From NCBI GenBank assembly GCA_022385755.1, contig MU278361.1, forward strand, positions 287,186-351,185: a stretch of 64,000 nt of DNA, written 5' to 3'. How positions within the stretch are numbered: the stretch's first letter is position 1; each line of letters starts with the position of its first letter. The stretch is from Trametopsis cervina. Its lineage: Eukaryota; Basidiomycota; Agaricomycetes; Polyporales; Irpicaceae. Shown in pieces: positions 33,720-44,695 of this stretch. The notes below the pieces were generated by a model. The model was not told the DNA's origin. It saw nothing but the letters and a program-made list of their open reading frames with translations, and did not search any database. A program made the position numbers and the translations under genes.

Positions 33720-34316
33720 TGTCCTCAAGCTCTTCGAAGTGTGTAATAAAAGCCGGATCTTCTTGATTTCAGCTAGGAGCCGTCCGCCAGGATTGCAGTA
33801 GGTTACGTGATTGCTGGTCGAGCTATCCTTGTTGTAGCGAAAGCAAGGTTCACTGAGAATGTAAGCTTTACTGTCGCTCATGTACCAGACCAGAGAGCCT
33901 GAGTCGCCTTTAGCAGAGAGGACCTCGACGGTCTTGTGACCAGTGTTGTAGACAACCAGCTCCCTGGACTCAGCGCCAGTAGAGTCGCGAGTGGATGATT
34001 CGAGGCCGGAGTAGCGTCCGATAGTGAGCTCAGCGATGTTCCCATCTCAAGGCAGCGCTGGTCTTCATTATCCAACTCCGCGCTCCTTCGTAGCGCAGCC
34101 GAAAATCTTAAATTTCATCTCCCCGGAGTGCTTGAACGTGGACAGGCCACCAGTCAGGGAATTAGACACGTCTATGAGCTGTGAAGGAGAGAATCTCGAT
34201 CTTGAACAAGTTAATTTCATCGGGACGAGGTAAATGAAGCGAAGTAGAAATGCACCAAGATCGACAACGTTCCCTTCAAACTCAGGCTTGCCCTTGGCCT
34301 TCGTAGCTGCAGGCAT
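33720..34316 (-). pseudogene. Decayed trypsin-fold (PA-clan) serine peptidase-like gene
   Basis: On the minus strand one frame contains GNIAELTIGRYSG, then an S1-type active-site motif, AKGDSGSLVWYM (about 33,912-33,880). It ends with TYCNPGGRLLAEIKK, which resembles the C-terminal strand and helix of peptidase-like proteins common in Agaricomycetes. The segment just upstream (MKTSAALRW, from 34068) lies in a different frame, and the GNIAEL frame has a TGA immediately before it, so a frameshift is needed near 34,040. A further upstream frame (34316-34068, MPAATKAKGKPEFEG) may be its N-terminal part. With no usable splice sites to restore continuity I call it a pseudogene, but an intron I have missed is possible. 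Confidence 0.5.
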
Positions 34317-35566
34317 AGCTTGATTAACGGTGTAGTTGGTGCGGCCTTTATCAACCTTTATATCCGGTGCATATTCAACGTAGGCAGTGTTGTGCTGAAG
34401 ACTGATGTTAGACCAGCACTGCGTTGTCTCTCGGGATCGGCAATCTCCTCATTTTTGCCGTGCGACTAGCGTTGAGGCCTATCTGCCTTTTTCATGTTGG
34501 CCGGACTCTGGTCCCCAACCGCTTGGAATCTGAAGGGTTTTCAGGCAAAGGAGTCAGCGGAATATACGGGGTCAGCGGTGGCGTTTGCGATGTCGTCAAA
34601 ACCACACTGAAGACGGTGTACACTATATAAACGTCTCTCATACATATATAATCCTTGGCGCTGTGTCCTTATACACATAGTTGACCGGGGTCTTCTTGTG
34701 GAGAAGGGATCAGTGCTGGACAGAAAGCGATAAGTGCGGTATCAAAGGTAAGGAGTTTACTCAGTAGGTCGTTGTGTTGTTTGATTTTCTAAACCAATTG
34801 TGTGGCATGTTGAAAAATAGGGCCTTGCGGCTACCAAGGATGCCTACTTCATTCAGCTCGGTGAATGAGAAAGGTCAGGGCGTAATAGACGAAGAAAAGA
34901 CACACCGAAGCGGTTCATAGTATAGTTGAAAATAAATTTGTACAGTTGAGTTGAGAGGCGTAACTTGATCTGTCGGATGGGTACTTCAGATGCAAAGCGA
35001 ATAACCACTAATTCTTGGACCACCCATAGCGCGAAGCCTCCTCTCACACCATACAAGCTAAGGTTGGCATGGTTCGCACACATATAACTGTGTTCTAAAA
35101 ATTGAGTGAATACGTTATATATTGGCCAGAACGACTACGAAACAGCGGTACTTACTTCGTCATCGTCAAGGACGGCGGGCGCAGAGGCGGGTATGACATT
35201 GACAGGCGCAATGTCCGGCGCGTGACGCGTGTCGCGCCGGATAGACGCTAAGAATATAATCATGCAATAACTGATATAATTACATAAGGACTAATAAGGC
35301 GGCTATTCCCTAGTTACTGGCTTGTAGTGTTCTATACACAATGTATGTGGCCCTTAGTAAGTATACTGTTAAAGGCCTTAGTAATTGTAGCGCTCATTAG
35401 TGCCACAGTTTCTGAATCCCACTAAATCCCAGACTTAAACGTCACACGGCCAAATTCCCGGCTGCCGACTCAGCGCGTCAGCGCCGTCGCCGTCGCCCAC
35501 GTTCCCCCCGACATTGCCCAGTTTCCACTACTTCATTCGCTTACTCTCTCTTCACTCTCTCACTGT
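34317..35566. other. Intergenic, AT-rich, no supportable gene
   Basis: Between the peptidase remnant and Epl1. GC content drops around 34,620-35,120 and 35,250-35,420. Frames are short (a 76-codon minus-strand frame at 34853-35083 has no motif). A GC-rich perfect inverted repeat occurs at 35214-35241. The last 150 bp, CT-rich with CTTACTCTCTCTTCACTCTCTCACTG just before the ATG, look like the Epl1 transcription start region. Confidence 0.5.
35214..35241. repeat. Perfect inverted repeat, 9-bp arms
   Basis: TCCGGCGCG and CGCGCCGGA flank a 10-nt spacer TGACGCGTGT. It is GC-rich and surrounded by AT-rich DNA. It could be a protein-binding palindrome or the foot of a small mobile element; no target duplication was seen. 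Confidence 0.6.
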
Positions 35567-38500
35567 ATGGCTCGTAATCAGCATGCAGGCCCCTCGACCC
35601 TCCGGAATCGCAACCGAGTAACCAACAAGACCCGCCTGAAGGTGATCAGGGAAAGCATTGATGCCGATCCAATTGTACTCGACGAGGATGAGGAGAAGGC
35701 GAGGGTCGTATCTACTGCCGGTGTTGATGCTGAAGACGCGAACGTGAGTCTATCGCATTACTTCTGCTCGTTGTGGGCGACGATGTTGAGGCCGGTCGTG
35801 TGGCCCACTCTGATTGGCCAAAACCGTGGGAATTTGAAACCATGGAATGCTGACTAAGATGTTACTACATTAGGAACACCATCTCCAAGCCGTCCTCTCC
35901 GCAGCCGCGACACGACATCATTCGTTCTCGCGTTCGACGCGTGGCGGCGACAAAGACACAGCACCCGCTGCATTTATTCCTACTCCCGACAGCACTGGTA
36001 CTGTTGATAACTATGAGGAATTGTATCCGCCAAACAAGTGGAGAGATCCTGTTACCTACGTGAAATCCTCGGACTCAATTGAAGAGGCGACGTCTTTTGC
36101 TCTTGCGAATGGCTTCATTTACTATATGGACGAGCGCGACAAGGAGTGGCTAGACAAGAACAACGAAGAAGCCCGAGGGGAAGGTCCAAGTAAGCGTCCA
36201 TCGCGTAAGGGGAAAGAGACCGATGCTGTGTCCTTATCCGAGGATGAATTCGAATTGGTCATGGCAATCTTTGAGAAGGTTACCCATGAGAAGGCGGAAT
36301 TTCTACATCACGTTAGTATGTTTGATGTTGGCATTGATACACTCAGTTTAACATCTGGCGACAGAACTTCGAGGATGTTCCGCCAATGTCTATGTATGAA
36401 GACACTTTTGCAACCCAATTACCGGCCATGATGTTCGCGTTATTCGATGCACCCAGCTGGATACCAGCACCGGCTCAACTTGTGCGGCTAGCTCGAGGGG
36501 TGTATCCTCACTGGCGTTCTCGAAGGACCAGTCGAGGCGGACACCCTATCATACCTGTTGTCAACGTAGGTTATAGAAATTCTACTTGGGCTTCGATATT
36601 GACGCATCTCTAGTTGGACGAATCTGACACTATGAACGAATCGTATATTTGCTTCCGGAGACGAGAGAGTAAGGCCGTCAGGAAGACCCGCGCACAGCAA
36701 GCTACATACTCGGACAAGATGATCCGCCTGCAGTCCGAATTGGCCACCGCTATGGAGTTAGCAAAGGGTGTAAGCCAACGTGAAGCGCTGAAGCGTGATG
36801 TCGCGTCACAAGGGAAGAATATGTGGGAGAAACGGCTTGCTTTGGTTGATATGAAACGCAAGTTTCCTATGCTGGGGTCCAAAGAGGACGAAGAATTGTT
36901 CCAAGACAAAGAACGTGTGGCCAAGAAAAGCAAACCGGAACTGTCTGGGTATGTCTTCTTCCCCTTCCTTCACGTCGATGACCCTAATAAACCCATCCAG
37001 ACGTTTACCCCTCAAACTTCGTGCAAACCGGGATGGCGATTATGGCTCTCCTATTACGACAGAACCTATGATGAAGCCGAAAGATCGTACAGCTCTGATC
37101 CAGGCTCAAGTCGAAGAAGAGTTGGCCAAACGCAAAGACCATCGCTGGGAAGACATCGCCGACGTAAGTTTACTGTTATGTCTCGTATGTACGCTACGTG
37201 TCCTTACATGCCCGCAGAATCCGTATCAACCCCTTCCACAACCTTACGCCGCGCGACTCTTCAAATATGTCACTCCATCGCGGGCCACAGCATCGGAGAC
37301 TTCTTCACCTTCGGGCCTCGACCGTAATCGTGCTTGTCGCCTACGCATTGGTCGAGGGGGAAGACGGTTTGTGGATCGGCGACTTCCTGGTCTACGTCGT
37401 CTACCTCGCCACCTCTCCGAATCGTCTGAGTCAGAGGCCGAGAGCTCTGATCTTGAACGTCGATGGAGATACGATGAAGATGACGGCCCTGCTGTTGGTC
37501 CGGATGGCCCTGATGAGCAAGACCGCGTCCTCATCGACGACCATGACACCAGGTGAGTCTCCTGCTTTGCGGAATATATGTACTCAGACTTACACGATAC
37601 CAGATATGTGCTGCCTTCGTTGAGTCTATTAAGCGAAGAGGACAACGCGGCAATGCTTACAGACCCCACAATCCCCATTTACAAGGCGGATGGACAGCTC
37701 GCTTCCTATACGCCATTCCGAATGCCGCCTCCTCAGGCGGCTCCGCGTGGCCATCCTGGCATGCAAAGGCTTGCCCCACCTAACCTCAGCCTTCGCCATG
37801 TTCCACCACCACTGTCCGTTGCTAGTAGTAGCTCCAGCCAACAGCAGAGACCGATGCCCCCTCCACATGCCGTCCCACAACCCCGTCAATCGCCGACGGG
37901 GGTCATGCGACCGCCTTCAACACCCACTGTTCCCGCTTTACCAACTCATGCAAACCCCCCGCAGCCCTCGCCTCCCATTGTAGCTAATGGGAATGGTGTG
38001 TATGAGCAGAGCAACGCCGACCAGGACATGAAGGTCCCAGTCGCCGTTCCTGTCGCTCAACCTCAACCAGAGGTAACACACGCCGAGACACCGCCTGCTC
38101 TTGTCCCTTCTACTTCGCCTATACGTCCGAAATCCCAAACTCCCACAATGACTGCCATACCGAACGGCTTTACAATCCCCGCCGTGAACAACTACCCCGC
38201 ACATATGACCAACGGGGCCGCATACTCTGCCGTGAGGGCAAACGGAATGAATCAGCAGATGCTGAAGTCTGCGTTTGCTTCCCTCACACCTGGCGCAGAC
38301 AGCGCTTTGCAAGTGAATGGCACCCACATCTCCATGCGGTCGCCTGCCAATCCCTACATCGGCCACTCTATCGCTTCTAGCCAAGCGTACTCTGCCCAGT
38401 TAGCTGCCGCTCGTCAGATGCAGTGGCATCTTGCCGCGCAACAGCGTGCCGCCGCTGGGAATATTGTCGATGGTACTGGCGTCGACGTAGGCATGGGGGG

Positions 38501-38798
38501 CAATATTTCACCCCCGATATCTGGCGGACCCCCTCGCGTGCCTTCTGCGAACGGGACTCGGGCGATCCCTCTCAGTCGGGGTGTCTCGTCACCTGCTCTT
38601 GCTCAAGCCATGGCTGCCGGCCAAGGGCGGTCATCTCCCGCGAATCCGCACGTCCCGCGCCTTCCACAACACTCTCCGAACCTCCTCAGCCCGGGTTTGG
38701 TAAACAACCAACCCCAACAGTCACCTCCACGACCGCAGTCGCATATGCCTTCACCGTCTCTCCAGGCGAGACAGATTGTTGGAAGCTCTGGATTCTAG
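35567..38798 (+). CDS. epl1: Epl1, enhancer-of-polycomb-like subunit of NuA4
   Basis: Bridges the catalytic Esa1 module to the rest of the NuA4 histone acetyltransferase complex on chromatin. Exons 35567-35743, 35874-36311, 36365-36565, 36614-36948, 37001-37163, 37218-37552 and 37604-38798 give 947 residues. The EPcA domain spans roughly residues 1-250. It includes the conserved segment FIPTPDSTGTVDNYEELYP, then WRDPVTYVKSSDSIEEA and NGFIYYMDERDKEWL, and later SEDEFELVMAIFEK with NFEDVPPMSMYED. The middle contains a WEKRLALVDMKRKFP helix. The C-terminal 400 residues, one exon, are Pro/Ser/Gln-rich and low complexity. The start codon follows a CT-rich tract and begins MARNQHAGPSTLRNRNR, as expected for the family. 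Frame closes cleanly. Confidence 0.95.
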
Positions 38799-40786
38799 TT
38801 ATGCGTATGATATTATAGCACCTTCACTCCGTCTACATGTTCTTGCTTAATCGCTATCTTTGTTTTCTATGTCTTTGTGTCACCAAGATTTTCGGTGAAC
38901 TGGTATTACTTCGAATGCAAAATTTGGTCATTGCATCCCAATAAACTTTCAAAATAGCATTCATGAAGTTTTTAAAAACATTGTATTGATCGCACGCGTG
39001 AGACGATACTAAGCTACAGCTACTACACATAAAACACGGAACAACCTATGGGTCTGAGTGTTAGCAAAGAGCCAACAACTTTGAGGAGGATGGGTCAGAG
39101 AAGCCGGTATTTTCTTTTTCCCCACCACGCAAATCTCATCCCAATCAGGCTCATATACGCCAAGACGACATATGCAAGCACTACCTACGCAAGCGCAGGC
39201 AGACCGAGACAAGGAGCACGATAGGGCATTCAACGAATGGATGAACTTGGTTTCGTCTCGCCAGCAGGAACCGAGAAAAGGCATCTCACCTAATCCATCC
39301 CCCAACTACTCCATGAAACATAAAGGTACCTAAGAGGAGAGTTATGTCAGCATAAGCTTATGAGGTCGGCGGTACGCAAGATAGGGAAAAGTCAGGATTG
39401 AGAGTTTTGGTATACAGGATGTCCACAAGGAGATTGCTCTCTCTTTCGGAAGCAGAACTGAATTTAGATTCATCACAGAAGACACAGAGGTCCTGTTTGC
39501 GATAGAAAGGAGCGGCTGTACTCACCTAGGAAGCTACGAACAACACATCGAGAACGGCAGACAAAACAATCAGGTTGGCGGCGTTTTAAGGCCAAGCTGT
39601 ACAGCTTGCAGACTCCGCCGAACTTGTTCAAGCTCAGAGGCGCTTGCAGTTATACGAGCGCGTGCGCGCCGTTGAATTTTTGTTTTCTCTCCGACATTCC
39701 TAGAATTTTGACTTCCACAAGTCGAGGCTGGTCGCGATTTCATGTGAGTTCTTTCCCTGTTCGTTTGCATGGCTATGAAGATAGTTTGTCCATAAACATC
39801 CGAGTTCGCGAACACAGCATGAGCGCACTCTTTAACATGCATCACCAACGGAGCCTTCAACTTTGCCCTCTGTTTTTACATTGGCCTTGTCTGACTAGCT
39901 TTTTTTATTCTAGATTTCTCCATGTCATGAATACTCATATATCGTAATAAGACGATGGTGTGTAGCTTGCGCGTCCAACCCCCACCGCCTTGTTGCCCTC
40001 CGTCGGCATTGCGTACAATATGACGAGACAATCTAGCGGGCGACGAGCTACCGGCTCGACATCGTGGGCCCTCAGCTAGCATACACCACCCCCTGATCCT
40101 TCATGATGCTACCTGGTTGCATTGGTAGGCTGGTTTGCTGATGTCTTCTTGTCAGTGGCGAATGCACTGTAATTTACGGCGAGGTGAGTATCTGATCCAC
40201 TTCCCATCATCGGTTTCTCTCCCTTTCTGCACGCCCGTGATGTCTAAAACAATTTACAAGCATATGTCCGACTACTTTATGAAGGACAACTTTGTTCTCT
40301 GAGGCTTTATTTGTGTCTGTCTGCCTTACAATCGCTCTTACTGACTTATTTCAGTTCCAGTGTCTGGGTCACTCCGTCGCGAGGAACATCGTCTATTACC
40401 TGCAGTACTGTAGTACCTAGTTGTTGTCGCCCGAATTATCAATCCATACTATGTTTTATATTTGCCGTGTCCCTCGCCCATTTCTTGTGAATAATTGCTC
40501 TTAGTGTGCGCTTTACACGGACTGTGCGATGCTAACAGATTACAAATGCGTATGACGCTTTGCTGCTTACACTATGGATGGGGTCCGGCATCACGCAGGC
40601 CTGATTTTGTGTAGGCTTCGGAAAAGCATCTTTAAACGTCTTTCCCACCCGCTCTGTCTACCCACACTCCTCCCCCCACATTCACTTAATGACAGGCTTG
40701 TAAACTCTGATACTTAAACCGATCTCATTCCCAACCGTTCCCAGCTGGAATTCAAGGACCCCCCTCTGAACCAGTCTTCTGCCACC
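38799..40786. other. Intergenic (about 2 kb), no supportable gene
   Basis: Holds the Epl1 3' flank and the promoter of the lipid phosphatase gene. A minus-strand frame at 39009-39305 (98 codons, cysteine-containing) and plus-strand frames near 39606-39947 lack starts, motifs or splice partners I can defend. A 16-bp perfect palindrome lies at 39593-39608. A CT/CA-rich tract (about 40,640-40,690) precedes the next gene and is a likely transcription start region. Confidence 0.5.
39593..39608. repeat. 16-bp perfect palindrome CAAGCTGTACAGCTTG
   Basis: The two 8-nt halves are exact reverse complements with no spacer. Its place in a 2-kb intergenic region suggests a dimeric protein-binding site, but chance cannot be excluded. 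Confidence 0.4.
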
Positions 40787-42699
40787 ATGCACACCCAGGA
40801 TGCGTCGGCAACGTCTGTCGACTCGGAACCACCAAGCTATGATTATGAAAGTAGAAGCTCAACGCCAGAGCTCATGATGAAGTCACGAAACGAGAAGACG
40901 GAGATGTATGGTGGTGACACAGATATGGGTGCCGTTCCAACTTCTGTTGGCATACTGCCCGATGAGGTGTATGAACGGCAGATGAACTGGTGGAGGGTAC
41001 GCGTCAGGCGACTCGCTGGCCGGAATCTTCAATGGGAAACGAGAGTTATCGCCAGCATGCAGGTACGAATTTAGCATCCACAGGCACATAAGGGGTACTG
41101 AGGCGTTCTGTGCAACAGAAACGTATTCGTACACCATTCCTGGATGCGTTCTTCGTGAACACATCTGCCTTGGGTACACATACGTTCTTCATGACGCTCC
41201 TTCCAGCTTTTTGCTTCTTTGGATACCAAGATATTACTCGTGGGTTCGTGTCGACATGATCCTTCGTGCTGGATCGCTCTCACGTCCATCTCACAGTTTG
41301 ATTTTCGTACTCTCGTTGGGAGTTTACTTGTCCTCGTTCATGAAGGACCTCGCGTGCTCGCCGCGTCCTTTCTCGCCACCGGTTACCAGACTCTGTGAGT
41401 ATGCTGTTGCATATTGTCACTCATAGCCTCACATTACATAATATCAGCGATCGGTGCTCACCATCTCGAGTATGGACTTCCCTCAACACACTCCACCAAC
41501 AGCGTCTCGCTTGCTTTATTCTTTTACACCATATTGTATAGACTATACACTACACCGGCTTCTGCATACTCCCCGCCAATCGCACCATCCGAACCTCTGC
41601 TCCAGAATGCAACACACATCATCCAGGATGTCCTGCCCGAGATGGCGATCTCCCAAACCACATTTTATGTCGGCACCGCTTTCCTCATTTTCTATACGTT
41701 CTCTATCGTTTTTGGCCGGCTCTACACAGGCATGCATTCATTCACCGATTGCACTGTCGGAGTTCTCCTGGGTGCCGCGATCTGGGTTTGCTTCGGTCAA
41801 TGGTACGATTCGTTGGATATATGGCTCAAGACGGCGGGCTGGATAGGTAAGGGGGTTTCCTCTCTACCAGAGTACATTACTAACAATGGTCTTTCAGTTC
41901 CTGCTACGGTGGTCCCTTTCTGCCTCCTGCTAGTGCATCGGCATCCCGAACCGGTGGATGATTGTCCATGTTTCGAAGATGCCATCGCCTTCGTGAGCGT
42001 TGTTATGGGCGAGTTTCTCACAAGATGGTACATGAGCCGGTACGGATATGACATCCAATTCTTTGTCACACCTATGGCAGGCAAAGCCGTCGGAACAGTG
42101 CCAGAGATGTGGGCATGGTGGACCATTGCCGTCGCCAAGATGGTCATTGGTATCCTCGCCATCTTCGCCTGGCGTATATTCGCGAAGTTCATAAGCCATC
42201 GGATCCTACCCCCAACTTTCCGGTTATTGGCGCTGTTGTTCACGCTCCCTCACAGGCGATACTACACGCCTGCGACGGACTATAGGAGCGTGCCGGAGAA
42301 CAACGGCTTGCACCCTATTCCGTCCGTACTGGATCTTCCTGGGATGATGACAATTGAAGCAGATGGCATCAGTACGGCTCGCGACGGTGCAACGAATGGC
42401 CAGATGAAGAACCGCGCTGGGCGAAACTCAGGCTCAGAGAAAGGGTTTTACATGCAATCTAACGCCCGTGTAGGACTGGGAGTTGGGCTGGACTCGGAAA
42501 TGGGCGGGCGAAAAGAGACAGACGTGAAGCACTATGATGCAGATGGTGGGTATCTTGCTCTCTCTTAGCGAGCATTACTGACATATGCATCCGCGTGCCT
42601 TTCACAGTTCTAACGAAGGTGTTTGTGTATTGCGGCATTGGTATATTGGCTACTGGCGTCATGCCCGCTGTATTTGAGGTCATTGGCTGGGGCCTGTAA
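40787..42699 (+). CDS. LCB3-like sphingoid long-chain-base phosphate phosphatase
   Basis: ER membrane PAP2-superfamily enzyme that dephosphorylates dihydrosphingosine/phytosphingosine 1-phosphate in sphingolipid recycling. Exons 40787-41062, 41119-41243, 41297-41394, 41448-41846, 41898-42545 and 42608-42699 give 545 residues. The three phosphatase signatures are present in order: KDLACSPRPFSPP, then GLPSTHSTNSVSL, then FGRLYTGMHSFTDC. Hydrophobic segments surround them (TFFMTLLPAFCFFGY, IFVLSLGVYLSSF, FLIFYTFSIVFG, VGVLLGAAIWVCF). CPCFEDAIAF is a further conserved stretch. The intron 41847-41897 is 51 nt with no stop, so its retention would stay in frame. It has a perfect TACTAAC branch site, and splicing restores the conserved Trp-Ile-Val-Pro join. 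The last exon encodes a C-terminal membrane helix. Confidence 0.93.
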
Positions 42700-42996
42700 A
42701 TCGTGAAACTGCCTCCCTCCTTACGTAGCATAGATACCCCCCTAACACTTGAGCATACTACTGTACTCGCTAGAACTGATAATCCTTTATTGTATTTGTT
42801 GTGTAGATCGTGTGACAAATCACTCTCACGGGTTTCGGACACATTTGGCAAACTAGGACAGACCTCATGAGCCATTCCTAGCTCTTCCGCCCTCAACCAG
42901 TACTGTGTGTATGTACCAACGACGTTAAGGCAAGTTTGGTCTTCTTGTTCATTTTTTCTAGCTGAACGACAAAAGACAAGGTGATTATAGGGACCG

Positions 42997-44280
42997 ATGA
43001 ATCACCTACACCCGTGCATAGAAGATCATTGCTTTATCAATCGTCTTCCGGACGAGATATTCGCGCAGATATTTGAGGAGCTGTATTGCCACCACATTTC
43101 CTTCTGTTCGCGCACCCAGGGCTCCCCATTAATACCAACGCATGTTTGTCGACGATGGAGGGCTATCTCTATATCTCTTCCTAGCATTTGGAAGTGCATC
43201 CACATTGACACGATGAAGCCCTCGAACTACGAGCACATTCTGGGTCTCTATCTCGAACGGTCGGAACCCCTACCGTTGTCAATATTCCTTTCCGTTGTGT
43301 CAAGGCATCTCGACCCACAGTGGAGCCGGTTTGCTGGAGGAGAAGAGTGGACGCGGATTGTCAAGCATTGGAATCTGATACTCGCCCATCGTTATCGCTG
43401 GCAACATCTGAGCTGCGTCTGGCAGCTTCACGAGGTGGCAAGGTCGTTGATGGGTACTCTGCAGCTGTCAGAATTGCCTCAACTGACACAACTGCATGTA
43501 CTCGCCTCCAGTGACCTTCCTTCTATCGTTGAAATGGAAGAATGGACTGTGGACGTTCCTCGGTTGACAGAGCTAAGCCTGTCCAACACAATCCTGCGGT
43601 TTGGCGGCTCCATGCTTTTAAACGTCAAGGAAATGACACTTCGTGATCAAGGTATGGGTACAGACCAAGACTATCTTCGTACCATAGCAGCTGGGTCTCC
43701 GAAGCTCGAGATGCTTTGCTTGTGGTCGCTGGCGACGCGACGACTGCGTCTCGCATCGTTTCCAGCTCTTCGTCACCTCCATCTTCACTCATGCGGCCCA
43801 TGGGTTATGCCCGCTATCGACGCCCCTCTCGTGGATACCATCCGCATAGCTGACCCCTTTTTGGACTACTCTTCACTCGGTCTCCAAGCTGAAAGATACG
43901 AGTCCTTGCGCCAGCTAGAACTTGCATACTGCAGGCCTGCGCTTATGAAGCGTTACATTGGTGCCTTCGCGTCGGCAAGCGTCGTCAGAGTGTACAAGTT
44001 ATGCTCCGATTGGATTAATATTCTTGCCGAAGACCTCAACGTACTCCCATCGCTCACGGTTATCTCAATTTCATACTCCCGTGCCGAGAATATAAATCTA
44101 CCGCCCCTGCCGATGCTGGACATTCTTCTGAGTAGTCGGGCAACACCCTACGGGTCTCTTCGGACGTTTAAACTGGATTGTGATCCTTACGAAGATCGTT
44201 TGATGCAAGCACTGGCCGCGTTTCCTCAAGTCGAGGTGGTGAAAGAAATCTCCGATTGGTATGAGGAAGTGGGCTATTAG
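42997..44280 (+). CDS. F-box protein with leucine-rich-like repeats
   Basis: Intronless gene of 427 residues. The N-terminal F-box (about 14-60) reads FINRLPDEIFAQIFEELY, later CRRWRAISISLPSIWKCI, the usual Leu-Pro start and Trp-containing end. Irregular leucine-rich repeats follow (LTELSLSNTILRF, LEMLCLWSLATRRLRL, LRHLHLHSCGPW, LRQLELAYCRP, LTVISISYSRAENI). In the family such proteins recruit substrates to SCF ubiquitin ligases through Skp1. Agaricomycetes carry very many of these genes, often species-specific. Substrate unknown. The ATG at 42997 is the first in frame and gives a typical short N-terminus. Confidence 0.9.
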   Translation: MNHLHPCIEDHCFINRLPDEIFAQIFEELYCHHISFCSRTQGSPLIPTHVCRRWRAISISLPSIWKCIHIDTMKPSNYEHILGLYLERSEPLPLSIFLSVVSRHLDPQWSRFAGGEEWTRIVKHWNLILAHRYRWQHLSCVWQLHEVARSLMGTLQLSELPQLTQLHVLASSDLPSIVEMEEWTVDVPRLTELSLSNTILRFGGSMLLNVKEMTLRDQGMGTDQDYLRTIAAGSPKLEMLCLWSLATRRLRLASFPALRHLHLHSCGPWVMPAIDAPLVDTIRIADPFLDYSSLGLQAERYESLRQLELAYCRPALMKRYIGAFASASVVRVYKLCSDWINILAEDLNVLPSLTVISISYSRAENINLPPLPMLDILLSSRATPYGSLRTFKLDCDPYEDRLMQALAAFPQVEVVKEISDWYEEVGY

Positions 44281-44695
44281 TACAGATTGGGATTTTGGCT
44301 AGGTTCTCGCTTATTCACTGATACCGACTCGGTGACTGTTGTACGAGGTTGTGACACCTTTTGATTACGAGGAACTTGTGCGTCAGTAGTGCACGCCGTT
44401 TTGTAGCGATTACCTGCTATTCTGTTCCTGCTCTATCCAATCTACTACGGTGAAATATAATGCTGATGACGCATTCATAGTATATGACTACGAAGCTGAG
44501 GCTTCATCACTTTATGGTACAATTTGTCTACGTTATATCCAGAGGAAGATGGAGTGTGACACATGACGCTTACAGAGATCCTGGAACTCTCTCAAATAGC
44601 GATACCGCGGGAGCAGTATTTACCAAGCAGCCCATGCCACGAAAGACTGGACAAACATATTGTTAGTGACGTGATTTATCTAATATGTAGAGAAT
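44281..44695. other. Convergent 3' flanks of F-box and ATPase genes
   Basis: The two genes end towards each other here. An AT-rich stretch around 44,440-44,500 may contain polyadenylation signals. A 60-codon plus-strand frame at 44484-44666 shows no motif. Confidence 0.5.

Noticed and set aside
39009..39305. 98-codon minus-strand frame with cysteines
   Set aside because: No signal peptide, no conserved motif, no convincing splice partners.
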